Origin: Mycolicibacterium sp. CH28
Lineage (GTDB): Bacteria > Actinomycetota > Actinomycetes > Mycobacteriales > Mycobacteriaceae
Assembly (NCBI RefSeq): GCF_004745805.1
Contig: NZ_SRLQ01000002.1
Span: forward strand, 248,001-312,000
Direction: 5' to 3'
DNA length: 64,000 nt
Part shown: in pieces, positions 54,370-63,175 of the stretch
Numbering within the stretch: the stretch's first letter is position 1
Layout: every line of letters begins with the position of its first letter
The notes under the pieces: model-generated
What the model saw: the letters and a program-made list of their open reading frames with translations, nothing else
What the model was told of the DNA's origin: nothing
Databases searched by the model: none
Made by a program: the position numbers and the translations under genes

Positions 54370-56664
54370 ATGCCGGACAGGATGGCCGTGCCCACCGATG
54401 GCTCTGCCGCACAACACCACCCGGGCGATCTCAACCAGGGACGAATGCGCGTCCTGGACGCCAAGCCGGTCAACCTCGACGGGTTCAGCGTGGCCGACCC
54501 GGCGTTGGGTTTGGTCGCGATGTACAGCCCGCACGATCCGGTGCCGTCGCTGGTCGTTCGCGACGGTGTCGTCGTCGAACTCGACGGCAAGCCGGCCGCC
54601 GATTTCGACGTCATCGACGAGTTCATCGCCCGGCACGGTATCGACCTGGCCGCCGCCACCGAGGCGATGGCGCTCGACGACGCCGCCCTGGCCCGGCTGG
54701 CCGTGGACATCAACGTGCCGCGATCCGAGGTGGTGCGCCTGATCGGTGGTACCACCCCGGCCAAACTGGCCCGTGTCGTCGCGCTGCTGACCCCGGTCGA
54801 GATGCAGATGGCAATGGCCAAGATGCGCGCCCGGCGCACCCCGAGCAACCAGGCGCACGTCACCAACCAGCTCGACGATCCGCTGCTGATCGCCGCCGAC
54901 GCGGCCAGCGCGGTGGCCTACGGTTTCCGGGAGGTCGAGACGACGGTGCCGGTACTCGGCGACGCACCGTCGAACGCGGTGGCGTTGTTGATCGGCAGTC
55001 AGGTCGGTCTACCCGGCGCGCTGGCCCAGTGCTCGATCGAAGAGGCCCTCGAACTGCGGCTGGGCCTGCGGGGCTTGACCAGCTACGCCGAGACCATCTC
55101 GATCTACGGCACCGAGCAGGTGTTCGTCGACGGCGACGACACCCCGTTCTCGAAGGCGATCCTCACCTCCGCCTACGCCTCCCGCGGCCTCAAGATGCGG
55201 GTGACCAGCGGCGGCGGGGCCGAGGTCCTGATGGGCGCGGCCGAGAAGTGCTCCATTCTGTACCTCGAGTCGCGGTGCGTCTCACTGGCCCGCGCGCTCG
55301 GGTCGCAGGGCGTGCAGAACGGCGGAATCGACGGGGTCGGCGTCGTCGCCTCGGTGCCGGAGGGCATGAAGGAACTGCTGGCCGAGAACCTCATGGTGAT
55401 GCTGCGTGACCTGGAGTCTTGCGCCGGAAACGACAACCTGATCTCCGAATCCGATATTCGGCGCAGCGCCCACACCCTGCCGGTGCTGCTTGCCGGCGCC
55501 GACTTCATCTTCTCCGGGTTCGGCTCGATTCCCCGCTACGACAACGCTTTTGCGCTGTCGAACTTCAACTCCGACGACATGGACGACTTCCTGGTGCTGC
55601 AGCGCGACTGGGGTGCCGACGGCGGGCTGCGGACGGTGTCGGCCGAGCACCTGGCCAAGGTGCGCCGACGTGCCGCCGAGGCCGTGCAGGCCGTCTACCG
55701 GGATCTGGGCCTGGCCGACTACGACGACGCCCGCGTCGACGAAGTGGTGGTGGCCAACGGCTCCCGCGATCTGCCCACCGGGCACCCCAAGATGGTGGCC
55801 GAAGCCGCCGCCGCGATCGAGGCCCGCCAGCTGACCGTCTTCGATGTGGTTGCCGCACTGCACCGCACCGGATTCGAACCCGAAGCCGAGTCGATCATGC
55901 GGCTGACCGCCGAGCGGCTGCGCGGTGACCAGCTGCAGACCTCGGCGATCTTCGACGAGAACTTCAAGGTGCTGTCCAAACTCACCGATCCCAACGACTA
56001 CGCCGGGCCAGGAACGGGTTACGCGCTCACCGAGCACCGGCGGGCCGAGATCGACAACATCCGGCAGGCCAGGACCGCCGCTGAGCTGACCGCCGATCAG
56101 GACGACCATCGCGGGCACATCATCCTGACCCCGGCCGAAACCGCCAGGCAGGGAAGCGATCCCCGCGAGGTGTGCATCGGCCTGTCGCCGGCGCTGGGGC
56201 GCAGCGTCTGGCTGACCCTGTGCGGGCTGACCGTGGGCGAGGTGCTGCGGCAGATCGAGGCCGGGCTGGAAGAAGAAGGCTGCGTGGCCCGGCTGGTCCG
56301 GATCCGCTCTACCATCGACGTCGGCCTGATCGGGCTGACCGCGGCCAAACTGTCCGGATCGGGGATTGGAATTGGCTTGCAAGGCAAAGGAACTGCGCTG
56401 ATACACCGACGAGACCTGGCCCCACTGGCCAACCTGGAGCTGTTCAGCGTCGCGCCGCTGCTCAACGCCGACATGTACCGGCAGCTGGGCAAGAACGCCG
56501 CCCGCCACGCCAAGGGCATGGCGCCGGTGCCTATCTTCACCGGCGGCACCGACGAGTCGATCTCGGCGCGCTATCACGCCCGCGCGGTTGCCCTGGTGGC
56601 GCTGGAACGCGAGGCCTGCGAACCCGGCGAGGCTCCCCTGACGGTCGATGCGAGGCGTGCATGA
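54370..56664 (+). CDS. B12-dependent diol/glycerol dehydratase, fused large and medium subunits
   Basis: 764 residues. The first 550 or so match PduC/GldA (RMRVLDAKPVNLDGF, LLIGSQVGLPGALAQCSIEE, MGAAEKCSILYLESRCV, GAGxDFIFSGFGSIPRYDN-type ADFIFSGFGSIPRYDNAFAL); from about 600 the text (CIGLSPALGRSVWLTLCGLT, GIGIGLQGKGTALIHRRDL) matches the medium subunit PduD. The two are separate in enterobacteria and fused here. The enzyme turns 1,2-propanediol or glycerol into the aldehyde using adenosylcobalamin radicals. ATG 54370 has GAGG six bases upstream; TTG 54358 is an alternative. Stop overlaps the small subunit (ATGA). Confidence 0.93.
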   Translation: MPDRMAVPTDGSAAQHHPGDLNQGRMRVLDAKPVNLDGFSVADPALGLVAMYSPHDPVPSLVVRDGVVVELDGKPAADFDVIDEFIARHGIDLAAATEAMALDDAALARLAVDINVPRSEVVRLIGGTTPAKLARVVALLTPVEMQMAMAKMRARRTPSNQAHVTNQLDDPLLIAADAASAVAYGFREVETTVPVLGDAPSNAVALLIGSQVGLPGALAQCSIEEALELRLGLRGLTSYAETISIYGTEQVFVDGDDTPFSKAILTSAYASRGLKMRVTSGGGAEVLMGAAEKCSILYLESRCVSLARALGSQGVQNGGIDGVGVVASVPEGMKELLAENLMVMLRDLESCAGNDNLISESDIRRSAHTLPVLLAGADFIFSGFGSIPRYDNAFALSNFNSDDMDDFLVLQRDWGADGGLRTVSAEHLAKVRRRAAEAVQAVYRDLGLADYDDARVDEVVVANGSRDLPTGHPKMVAEAAAAIEARQLTVFDVVAALHRTGFEPEAESIMRLTAERLRGDQLQTSAIFDENFKVLSKLTDPNDYAGPGTGYALTEHRRAEIDNIRQARTAAELTADQDDHRGHIILTPAETARQGSDPREVCIGLSPALGRSVWLTLCGLTVGEVLRQIEAGLEEEGCVARLVRIRSTIDVGLIGLTAAKLSGSGIGIGLQGKGTALIHRRDLAPLANLELFSVAPLLNADMYRQLGKNAARHAKGMAPVPIFTGGTDESISARYHARAVALVALEREACEPGEAPLTVDARRA

Positions 56665-56996
56665 GCGAGGACCGGTTCACCGTCGCGGCTGCCGTCGACG
56701 GCAAGCTGACACTGTCGGATCTGCGGATGGATCCCGCCACGCTGGCCCACCAGGCCGCGGTCGCGCAGGCGGGCGGTAACCCGCAACTCGCCGAGAACTT
56801 CCTGCGCGCAGCCGAATTGGCGACCATGGGGGACGACGAGGTGATGGACCTCTACGAGGCGCTGCGCCCGCATCGGTCGACGGCCCAGGAGCTCGACGCC
56901 CTCATGGCCGGGTTGGAGGCACGCGGCGCCCAGCGCTGCGCGGAGTTGGTGCGCCACGCCGCGACGGTCTATCAACGGCGGGGTCTGCTGCGTTGA
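56661..56996 (+). CDS. Diol/glycerol dehydratase small subunit
   Basis: 111 residues. DLRMDPATLAHQAAVAQAGG and NPQLAENFLRAAELATMGDD then EVMDLYEALRPHRST are the small-subunit (PduE) signature. It completes the alpha-beta/gamma enzyme. ATG 56661 overlaps the large-subunit stop, and its TGA overlaps the reactivase start (TTGA), so all three are strictly coupled. No signal for microcompartment targeting was recognised in the N-terminus, which is short and without the usual amphipathic extension. Confidence 0.92.
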   Translation: MSEDRFTVAAAVDGKLTLSDLRMDPATLAHQAAVAQAGGNPQLAENFLRAAELATMGDDEVMDLYEALRPHRSTAQELDALMAGLEARGAQRCAELVRHAATVYQRRGLLR

Positions 56997-58690
56997 GTGT
57001 GGTCGCCGGAATCGACGTCGGAAACCACACCACCGAGATCGTCGTCGCCAGGGTGTTTGCCGGCTCAGTAGAGCCGATCTGTCACGGGCAGGCACCGACG
57101 CGCGGGCGCAAGGGGTCTCGGGACTCACTGGCCGGAGCGGCGGCGCTGTTGCGCAAGCTTGAAGTCCAGGCCCAGCTGCGGGTCGACGAGATCGTCCTGT
57201 CGGCGCTGCGCCCGGTCGACACCGCGACCGCCCCACTGCCGCCGCCGACGCCACCGCACTGCCCGGTGCGCAGCCTGCGCCGACCGAGCGCGAGCACACC
57301 GGCCGGGACCGGCTCGGCCGTCGGTGCCCACCTGCCAATCGCCGGCCTGGCCGACCCGGTCAGCGCCGGCCCGGTGGTCGTTTCGGTCGATGCGACAGTC
57401 GATTTCGAGGTTGCCGCACAGCGGATCACCGAGGCCGTGGAACGCGGCTGGCAGATCGTCGGGGTGATCGCCGAACGCGACGAGGCCGTCCTGATCGCCA
57501 ACCGGATCCCCGGCGGCATACCGGTGGTCGACGAGGTCGACCTCGCCGGTCTTCGATGCGGCGCGCCGGTGGCGATCGAAGTGGTGGCCGAGGGCCGCTC
57601 ATACCGTGCGCTGGCCGACCCGATCGCCCTGTCGGCGGCCCTCGAGGTGGACCACGAACACATCCACCGGATTGCCGAGTTCACCCGGGAGCTGGCGGAT
57701 TCGCCGGCGATCGCGGTGACCCTGCGCGACGGGGACCCAGGCCCGCCGGCGGCCGACGACGACTACGCGGAATGCCGAATCGACGGCGTCGTCCGGCGCT
57801 ATTCACCCGCCGAGGCCGAGAGCCTGCTGCGGGTCCGTCCGCCCGGCACGGTGGTGGCGGTGCGCCTGGGCGCGCTGCCGTCGGCCGCGCACGGCATCGC
57901 CGTCGACGACGCCTACTTCACCAACCTCAGGGCGATCGACGACGGGGCGTGGCTGCGCCGCGGGGTGGTCGAGACCACCGGAACCGTTGTCGCGCTGCTG
58001 GCCGCCGACGAGGTCGCCGACGCCGCGGCGACCCTGCAGGAGATGTGCGACCGCCCGACCCGGACCATCGCCTCGGAGCCACGCGCGGCCGCGCGTGGCG
58101 CACACACCACGCCGCACCTGCCGCCCGGATCGATCGTCTGCGACATCGGCGGTGGCACCATCGACGTGATCAGCCCGGATCAGGAGGTGGTGGCCGCCGG
58201 GGCGGGTGAGGCCATCACCACAGCCGTCGCGGCCACCCTCGGAGTTCCTCGCGCCCTGGCCGAACAGGTCAAGCGCTCACCGGCCATCCGGGTGGAGGGT
58301 CCGCACATCGCCCATGAGGAGGACGGGCGTCGGGTGTTCCTGGATTCCCCGGCCCCGCCCGAGGCGATCGGCCGATTGTGCACCCGCGGAAGTGCCGGGC
58401 TGGTCCCGTTCTCCAACCGGCTGGCCGCCGAGGAGTGGCGCAGCCTGCGGCTGGCGGTCAAACAACAGACGGTGGCCGCCAACATCGCCCGCTGCCTGCG
58501 AGCCTTCGACAAGCCGCCGGTCGCGCTGGTGCTGGCCGGCGGCGGAGCGCTCGACGACGAGCTGCTGCGGACCGTCGGCGAGTCACTTCGCAATGTTCCG
58601 GTGGCCGTCGGGCGGGCCGATGTCGACGGCGTGCACGGACCGCGCTACGCCGTCGCCTCGGGCCTGGTGCACCTGTACGCCGACGGCTAG
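56993..58690 (+). CDS. Diol/glycerol dehydratase reactivating factor, large subunit
   Basis: 565 residues with the actin-like ATPase fold of DdrA/PduG: VVAGIDVGNHTTEIVVARVF (phosphate 1), IVCDIGGGTIDVIS (phosphate 2) and VALVLAGGGALDDELLR (adenosine). It swaps damaged cobalamin from the dehydratase at the cost of ATP. TTG 56993 overlaps the small-subunit stop; GTG 56999 two codons later is possible. The small reactivase subunit (DdrB/PduH) is not found in the window. It ends five bases before the convergent DUF5313 gene. Confidence 0.93.
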   Translation: MSVVAGIDVGNHTTEIVVARVFAGSVEPICHGQAPTRGRKGSRDSLAGAAALLRKLEVQAQLRVDEIVLSALRPVDTATAPLPPPTPPHCPVRSLRRPSASTPAGTGSAVGAHLPIAGLADPVSAGPVVVSVDATVDFEVAAQRITEAVERGWQIVGVIAERDEAVLIANRIPGGIPVVDEVDLAGLRCGAPVAIEVVAEGRSYRALADPIALSAALEVDHEHIHRIAEFTRELADSPAIAVTLRDGDPGPPAADDDYAECRIDGVVRRYSPAEAESLLRVRPPGTVVAVRLGALPSAAHGIAVDDAYFTNLRAIDDGAWLRRGVVETTGTVVALLAADEVADAAATLQEMCDRPTRTIASEPRAAARGAHTTPHLPPGSIVCDIGGGTIDVISPDQEVVAAGAGEAITTAVAATLGVPRALAEQVKRSPAIRVEGPHIAHEEDGRRVFLDSPAPPEAIGRLCTRGSAGLVPFSNRLAAEEWRSLRLAVKQQTVAANIARCLRAFDKPPVALVLAGGGALDDELLRTVGESLRNVPVAVGRADVDGVHGPRYAVASGLVHLYADG

Positions 58691-58695
58691 CCGGC

Positions 58696-59088
58696 TCAGC
58701 TTTCGGATTCGTCGCGCCCGTAGCGCTTGCGATAGTCGTCGGCGATACGCGCGTCACGTTCACGGGTGCGTTCGTGGAGGAGGCTCGAATCGAGGCCGTG
58801 CTGACGCAGCCGATGTGCCCGGTAGATCTTGTCCAGCGCGTGGGTGAAGTACAGGCACGGCACGAACAGCAGGGTCGTCATCGCCAGATGCATGTAGACG
58901 GTGGTGGGGATCAGCCACAGCGGCGCCAGGATCAGCAGCGCCGGGATCGCGACCCGGAAGAAGGTCCGGCGCTGAGCGCCCTTGCTGGTGAGGTCGTTTC
59001 GCACCCAGTCCTGCATCGAGTCGGGCAGGACCTTGCCGTAGCTGTAGGCGATGTACTGCAGGGCGTTGGGACGGGCGTTATCGCTCAT
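58696..59088 (-). CDS. DUF5313 small membrane protein
   Basis: 130 residues with two adjacent hydrophobic helices (FFRVAIPALLILAPLWLIPT and HLAMTTLLFVPCLYF) between basic and charged ends; the last 40 residues are highly charged (RTRERDARIADDYRKRYGRD). The start NARPNALQYIAYSYGKVLPD is typical of the mycobacterial DUF5313 family. ATG 59088 is 16 bases downstream of the glycosyltransferase stop, so it belongs to that operon. Function unknown; perhaps a membrane partner of the glycosyltransferase. Confidence 0.82.
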   Translation of the reverse strand: MSDNARPNALQYIAYSYGKVLPDSMQDWVRNDLTSKGAQRRTFFRVAIPALLILAPLWLIPTTVYMHLAMTTLLFVPCLYFTHALDKIYRAHRLRQHGLDSSLLHERTRERDARIADDYRKRYGRDESES

Positions 59089-59104
59089 AGTTGCGTTCGG
59101 ACTC

Positions 59105-60262
59105 CTAGATCACACCGCTGAGGGGGGTTCCGGCATGTACTGACTCCAGCACGTTGCGCATCGCGGCGGCGCTCTGTTGCCAGGAGAACTCACGGCTGCG
59201 GGCCGCAGCTTTGGCACCGAGCTCCTCCCGCAGGACCTGGTCGGTCAGCAGCCGTTCCAGGCGATCGACCAGCTCGTCATGGTCGTTGACCAGCACACCG
59301 GTCACGCCGTCGACCACGGAGTCGGTGAGACCGCCCGAGCACCGGTAGCCGACGGTCGGCACACCGTGCTGGGCCGCTTCGATGACCGCCAGGCCCCAGC
59401 CCTCCTTGCGGGAGGGCAGCACATGAACCCAGGACCGCTGCACGACGGCGTGTTTGGTGGCTTCGTCGACATGGCCGTGGAAGGTGACCGCGTCGGAGAT
59501 GCCGAGCAGGCCGGCCCGCTCGACGAGGCGCTCGTGCCACCAACCGCCACCGACGATGTCCAGATGGAGGTCGGCGACCCGGGGCCGCAGCGCGGCAACG
59601 GCTTCCAGCGCATCCTCGATCTGCTTGTGCGGGACCAGGCGGGAGAGCACCACGACGCGCGGAGTCGCCGACCGCTGCGCGGTCAGGGTCTCCGGTGGCG
59701 CCTCGTCGAGACCGTTGCGGACCACTGCGATGCGCGCGGAGTCGACACCGAGATCGGACAGGTCCCGCGCCGAGGGCAGCGAGACGGTGACGTACTGGTT
59801 GTGCCGGTGCATCCGCGGGGACAGCCACGATTCGACCAACCAGCCCAGCCGTCCGACGAAGCGGCCGGCGACCGGCCACTGTTCGCGGTGGCAGTGATGC
59901 ACCAGCACCATGACCCGCCGCCCGAACGCCAGCCGCGCCAGGAACGGCACCCCGTTCTGGGTGTCCACGACGACGTCGGGGCGGACGCGCCGCAGGGGGC
60001 CCAGCCCGACGCGGGCCAGGACCATCGCCAGCCCGGCCCAGATGTAGACGCTGTAGGGACCGCCACCCCGGCTGATCGCCACCCCGTCAACAACTTCGCG
60101 GCGGGGTGCGCCGCGGTAGCGGGCGGTGCGCAGGGTGACGTCGATACCCGATTCGGCCAGCAACGCGCCGATGCGCTGTAGGTAGGTTTCGCTACCACCA
60201 CCCTGTGGGTGGCCAGTGTCCCGCCAGCACAGCAGCAAGACGGAACGAACGGTGGCAGACAT
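59105..60262 (-). CDS. GT4-family glycosyltransferase, Rv0225-like
   Basis: 385 residues, equal to Rv0225 in size. The acceptor domain opens LLLCWRDTGHPQGGGSETYLQR; the donor domain holds RVVVLSRLVPHKQIEDALEA (about 197) and PSRKEGWGLAVIEAAQHGVP with the Ex7E-type motif (about 280). Such retaining GT-B enzymes use GDP- or UDP-sugars at the cytoplasmic face. ATG 60262 is supported by TAGTCT seven bases upstream (leaderless). Divergent from the methyltransferase gene. Sugar and acceptor are unknown; conserved synteny with DUF3068, the Rv0226c- and Rv0228-like genes suggests a shared envelope glycan job. Confidence 0.9.
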   Translation of the reverse strand: MSATVRSVLLLCWRDTGHPQGGGSETYLQRIGALLAESGIDVTLRTARYRGAPRREVVDGVAISRGGGPYSVYIWAGLAMVLARVGLGPLRRVRPDVVVDTQNGVPFLARLAFGRRVMVLVHHCHREQWPVAGRFVGRLGWLVESWLSPRMHRHNQYVTVSLPSARDLSDLGVDSARIAVVRNGLDEAPPETLTAQRSATPRVVVLSRLVPHKQIEDALEAVAALRPRVADLHLDIVGGGWWHERLVERAGLLGISDAVTFHGHVDEATKHAVVQRSWVHVLPSRKEGWGLAVIEAAQHGVPTVGYRCSGGLTDSVVDGVTGVLVNDHDELVDRLERLLTDQVLREELGAKAAARSREFSWQQSAAAMRNVLESVHAGTPLSGVI

Positions 60263-60269
60263 CCAGTTC

Positions 60270-60275
60270 AGACTA
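60270..60275 (-). promoter_or_regulatory. -10 box TAGTCT for the glycosyltransferase, leaderless
   Basis: On the minus strand TAGTCT precedes ATG 60262 by seven bases. No ribosome-binding site is present. Confidence 0.55.
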
Positions 60276-60340
60276 TCCCTCGATTTAGGAGGCCAGAAAT
60301 GTCCCGAGGGAGGTGACCATCACATGGGCCCAGCGCTCAC

Positions 60341-60346
60341 TAGGGT
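60341..60346 (+). promoter_or_regulatory. -10 box TAGGGT for the methyltransferase, leaderless
   Basis: TAGGGT precedes ATG 60354 by seven bases, mirroring the leaderless arrangement of the divergent glycosyltransferase. Confidence 0.55.
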
Positions 60347-60353
60347 GGGGCCG

Positions 60354-61133
60354 ATGGCCGTCACCGACCGCTTCGCCGGGCGTGCGACGCTGGCCCGTTC
60401 GGCGCGGCTGCTGGCGGAGTTCCGCTACGAACAGCGCGACCCGGCCCGCTTCTACGGCGCTCTGGCCGCCGACACCGCCGACATGGTCACCGACCTGTGG
60501 CTGGCCGGCCACCCCGACGGACCCGCCGGTGGCACCGTCGTCGACGTCGGCGGCGGGCCGGGCTACTTCGCGACGGCCTTCACCCGCGCGGGCTGGCATT
60601 ACGTCGGCGTCGAACCCGACCCGGCCGAGATGCACGCCGCCGAACCCGTGCGGCAGGCGGCACCGGGCTCCTTCGTGCGCGCCTCGGGGATGGCGCTGCC
60701 CTTCGCCGACGGCAGCGTCGACGTCTGCTTGTCCTCCAACGTCGCCGAGCACGTCGCGCAGCCCTGGCAGTTGGGCGCGGAGATGCTGCGGGTCACCCGA
60801 CCCGGTGGGTTGGCGATCCTGTCCTACACCGTCTGGTTGGGCCCGTTCGGTGGCCACGAGATGGGCTTGACCCACTATCTGGGCGGCGCCCGGGCAGCCG
60901 CCCGCTACACCCGCAAGCACGGGCATCCACCCAAGAACAACTACGGGTCGTCGCTCTTCGCGGTCTCCGTGTCCGACGGTCTGCGCTGGGCGGCCGGCAC
61001 CGGCGCGCTGGTCGCAGCATTCCCGCGTTACCACCCGCGATGGGCATGGCGGCTGACATCGGCCCCGGGTATACGGGAGTTCTTGGTGAGCAATCTGGTG
61101 CTGGTGCTGCAACCGCCGCTTCCACAGAAATGA
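60354..61133 (+). CDS. SAM-dependent methyltransferase, Rv0224c-like
   Basis: 259 residues. Motif I is VVDVGGGPGYFATAF (about 63-77), then VGVEPDPAEM, MALPFADGSVDVCLSSNVAE and MLRVTRPGGLAILSYT: a class I small-molecule methyltransferase. The C-terminal part (GGHEMGLTHYLGGARAA) is specific to the Rv0224c group. The leaderless start at ATG 60354 is preferred to upstream in-frame starts at 60216 and beyond, which cross the divergent promoter. In M. tuberculosis Rv0224c is next to Rv0223c and Rv0225, as here. Substrate unknown. Confidence 0.9.
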   Translation: MAVTDRFAGRATLARSARLLAEFRYEQRDPARFYGALAADTADMVTDLWLAGHPDGPAGGTVVDVGGGPGYFATAFTRAGWHYVGVEPDPAEMHAAEPVRQAAPGSFVRASGMALPFADGSVDVCLSSNVAEHVAQPWQLGAEMLRVTRPGGLAILSYTVWLGPFGGHEMGLTHYLGGARAAARYTRKHGHPPKNNYGSSLFAVSVSDGLRWAAGTGALVAAFPRYHPRWAWRLTSAPGIREFLVSNLVLVLQPPLPQK

Positions 61134-61161
61134 ACAGGTTCTAGTTTCTGTCTTCAGTCGG

Positions 61162-61167
61162 TAATGT
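61162..61167 (+). promoter_or_regulatory. -10 box TAATGT for the aldehyde dehydrogenase, leaderless
   Basis: TAATGT precedes ATG 61175 by seven bases. An in-frame GTG at 61166 lies inside the box and is therefore unlikely to be the start. Confidence 0.6.
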
Positions 61168-61174
61168 GACGAGC

Positions 61175-62647
61175 ATGACACAGAGCACGGCTTTCAAAAC
61201 CGAATGGGACAAGCTGTTCATCGGCGGCAAGTGGACCGAGCCGTCCACCGCCGAGGTCATCGAGGTGCACTCCCCGGCCACCGGTGAGCTCGTCGGGAAG
61301 GTGCCGCTTGCCGCCGCCGCCGATGTCGACGCCGCCTGCGCCGCCGCCCGCAAGGCCTTCGATGAGGGACCCTGGCCGCACATGTCGCCCGCCGAGCGCG
61401 GCGAGATCCTCGGCCGCGCCGTCAAGATCCTCGAAGAGCGGGCCGACGAGCTGAAGTTCCTGCTCGCCGCCGAGACCGGACAGCCGCCGACGATCGTCGA
61501 CATGATGCAGTACGGCGCCGCGATGTCGTCGTTCCAGTATTTCGCCGGCGCCGCCGACAAGTTCACCTGGCGTGACTTCCGCGACGGGGTCTACGGCACC
61601 ACGATGGTGCTGCGCGAGCCGATTGGCGTCGTCGCCGCCGTCACGGCCTGGAACGTGCCGTTCTTCCTGGCCGCCAACAAGCTCGGCCCCGCGCTGCTGG
61701 CCGGCTGCACGATCGTGGTGAAGCCGGCCGCCGAGACCCCGCTGTCGCTGTTCGCGATGGCCGAGATCTTCGCCGAGGCCGGGCTGCCCGAGGGGGTGCT
61801 GTCTGTGGTCCCCGGCGGTCCCGAGACCGGTCGTGCGCTGACCGCCAACCCCGAGATCGACAAGTTCACCTTCACCGGGTCCAGCGCGGTCGGCAAGGAG
61901 ATCGCCAAGATCGCGGCCGAGAAGCTCAAGCCGTGCACGCTGGAGCTGGGCGGTAAGTCGGCGGCCATCATCCTCGAAGACGCCGATCTGGATTCGACGC
62001 TGCCGATGCTGGTGTTCTCCGGCCTGATGAACTGCGGTCAGGCCTGCGTCGGGCAGACCCGCATCCTGGCTCCGCGCTCGCGCTACGACGAGGTCGTTGA
62101 GAAACTCTCCGGTGCGGTCGCGGCCATGCCCGTCGGCCTGCCCGACAACGCCGGCGCCATGATCGGCCCGCTGATCTCCGAACGCCAGCGCGAGCGGGTC
62201 GAGGGCTACATCAAGAAGGGCGTCGAGGAAGGCGCACGGCTGGTCACCGGCGGCGGCCGGCCCGAAGGGCTCGACAGCGGCTGGTTCGTGCAGCCGACGG
62301 TGTTCGCCGACGTCGACAATTCGATGACCATCGCCCAGGAAGAGATCTTCGGGCCGGTGCTGGTGGTGATTCCCTACGACACCGAAGCCGATGCCGTGCG
62401 GATCGCCAACGACTCCGTCTACGGGCTGGCCGGGTCGGTCTACACCACCGACAACGACAAGGCCATGAAGATCGCCGCCCAGATCCGCACCGGCACCTAC
62501 GCGGTGAACATGTACGCCTTCGATCCGGGTGCGCCGTTCGGTGGCTACAAGAACTCGGGCATCGGCCGCGAGAACGGCCCCGAGGGCATCGAGCAGTACA
62601 CACAGGCCAAGAGCGTGCTGCTGCCGTTCGGCTACAAGCCCGAATAA
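61175..62647 (+). CDS. Aldehyde dehydrogenase, Rv0223c-like
   Basis: 490 residues of the NAD(P)-dependent ALDH superfamily. TAWNVPFFLAANKLGPALLA, FTGSSAVGKEIA (cofactor loop), LELGGKSAAIIL with the general-base Glu, and MNCGQACVGQTR with the nucleophilic Cys are all intact; EEIFGPVLVVI and the C-terminal PFGGYKNSGIGRENG follow. Oxidises an aldehyde to the acid; natural substrate unknown. It is close to the diol dehydratase operon (whose product is an aldehyde), although the gene is an old neighbour of Rv0224c and need not be linked. A strong terminator follows. Confidence 0.94.
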   Translation: MTQSTAFKTEWDKLFIGGKWTEPSTAEVIEVHSPATGELVGKVPLAAAADVDAACAAARKAFDEGPWPHMSPAERGEILGRAVKILEERADELKFLLAAETGQPPTIVDMMQYGAAMSSFQYFAGAADKFTWRDFRDGVYGTTMVLREPIGVVAAVTAWNVPFFLAANKLGPALLAGCTIVVKPAAETPLSLFAMAEIFAEAGLPEGVLSVVPGGPETGRALTANPEIDKFTFTGSSAVGKEIAKIAAEKLKPCTLELGGKSAAIILEDADLDSTLPMLVFSGLMNCGQACVGQTRILAPRSRYDEVVEKLSGAVAAMPVGLPDNAGAMIGPLISERQRERVEGYIKKGVEEGARLVTGGGRPEGLDSGWFVQPTVFADVDNSMTIAQEEIFGPVLVVIPYDTEADAVRIANDSVYGLAGSVYTTDNDKAMKIAAQIRTGTYAVNMYAFDPGAPFGGYKNSGIGRENGPEGIEQYTQAKSVLLPFGYKPE

Positions 62648-62655
62648 GTCGCGAT

Positions 62656-62698
62656 TTCGGCGCGCTTACCGTCGCTGGGCGGCGGTAAGCGCGCCGAA
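62656..62698. terminator. Bidirectional terminator between aldehyde dehydrogenase and htdZ-like genes
   Basis: A perfect 16-base stem, TTCGGCGCGCTTACCG at 62656-62671 and CGGTAAGCGCGCCGAA at 62683-62698, with an 11-base loop, nine bases after one stop and five bases beyond the other on the opposite strand. Confidence 0.85.
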
Positions 62699-62703
62699 TT
62701 CGC

Positions 62704-63162
62704 CTAGAAGATGACGCGGACGATCATCTCGGCCACCGCGGCCGGCTTCTCGACACCCTCAATCTCGATGGTGTGCTTCACGGTGAGGTTGACGGTGTTG
62801 TCGTCGACCTTGGCGGCGTCGGCCAGCGTGGAGCGCACCCGGATCCGGCTGTCGACCGGCACGGCGGCCACGAACCGGACTTTGTTGAGTCCGTAGTTGA
62901 TGGCCAGCTTGGCGTTCTCGACGCGGTAGTTGTCCTTGCTGAGCGCCGGGATCAGCGACAGCGTGAGAAAGCCGTGCGCAATCGGTGTGCCGTAAGGACT
63001 TTCGGTCTTGGCCCGGTCGACGTCGACGTGGATCCACTGGTGGTCGCCGGTGGCGTCGGCGAAATCGTTGATGCGCTGCTGATCGATCTGAAGCCATTCG
63101 CTGACTCCGAGTTCTTGACCGATCGTGGACACCGCATCGTCGACGGACGTGATCACCTTCAT
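62704..63162 (-). CDS. MaoC-type enoyl-thioester hydratase, HtdZ-like
   Basis: 152 residues, single hot-dog hydratase. The motif FADATGDHQWIHVDVDRA then GTPIAHGFLTLSLIP carries the catalytic Asp and His; KLAINYGLNKVRFVAAVPVD is shared with HtdZ (Rv0130). It hydrates trans-2-enoyl-CoA or the reverse. ATG 63162 lies 13 bases after the stop of the FadE5-like gene, so the two form an operon catalysing consecutive steps of fatty acid oxidation: dehydrogenation then hydration. The exact acyl chain is unknown. It ends at a bidirectional terminator. Confidence 0.9.
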   Translation of the reverse strand: MKVITSVDDAVSTIGQELGVSEWLQIDQQRINDFADATGDHQWIHVDVDRAKTESPYGTPIAHGFLTLSLIPALSKDNYRVENAKLAINYGLNKVRFVAAVPVDSRIRVRSTLADAAKVDDNTVNLTVKHTIEIEGVEKPAAVAEMIVRVIF

Positions 63163-63175
63163 GGGCTCACCATAG

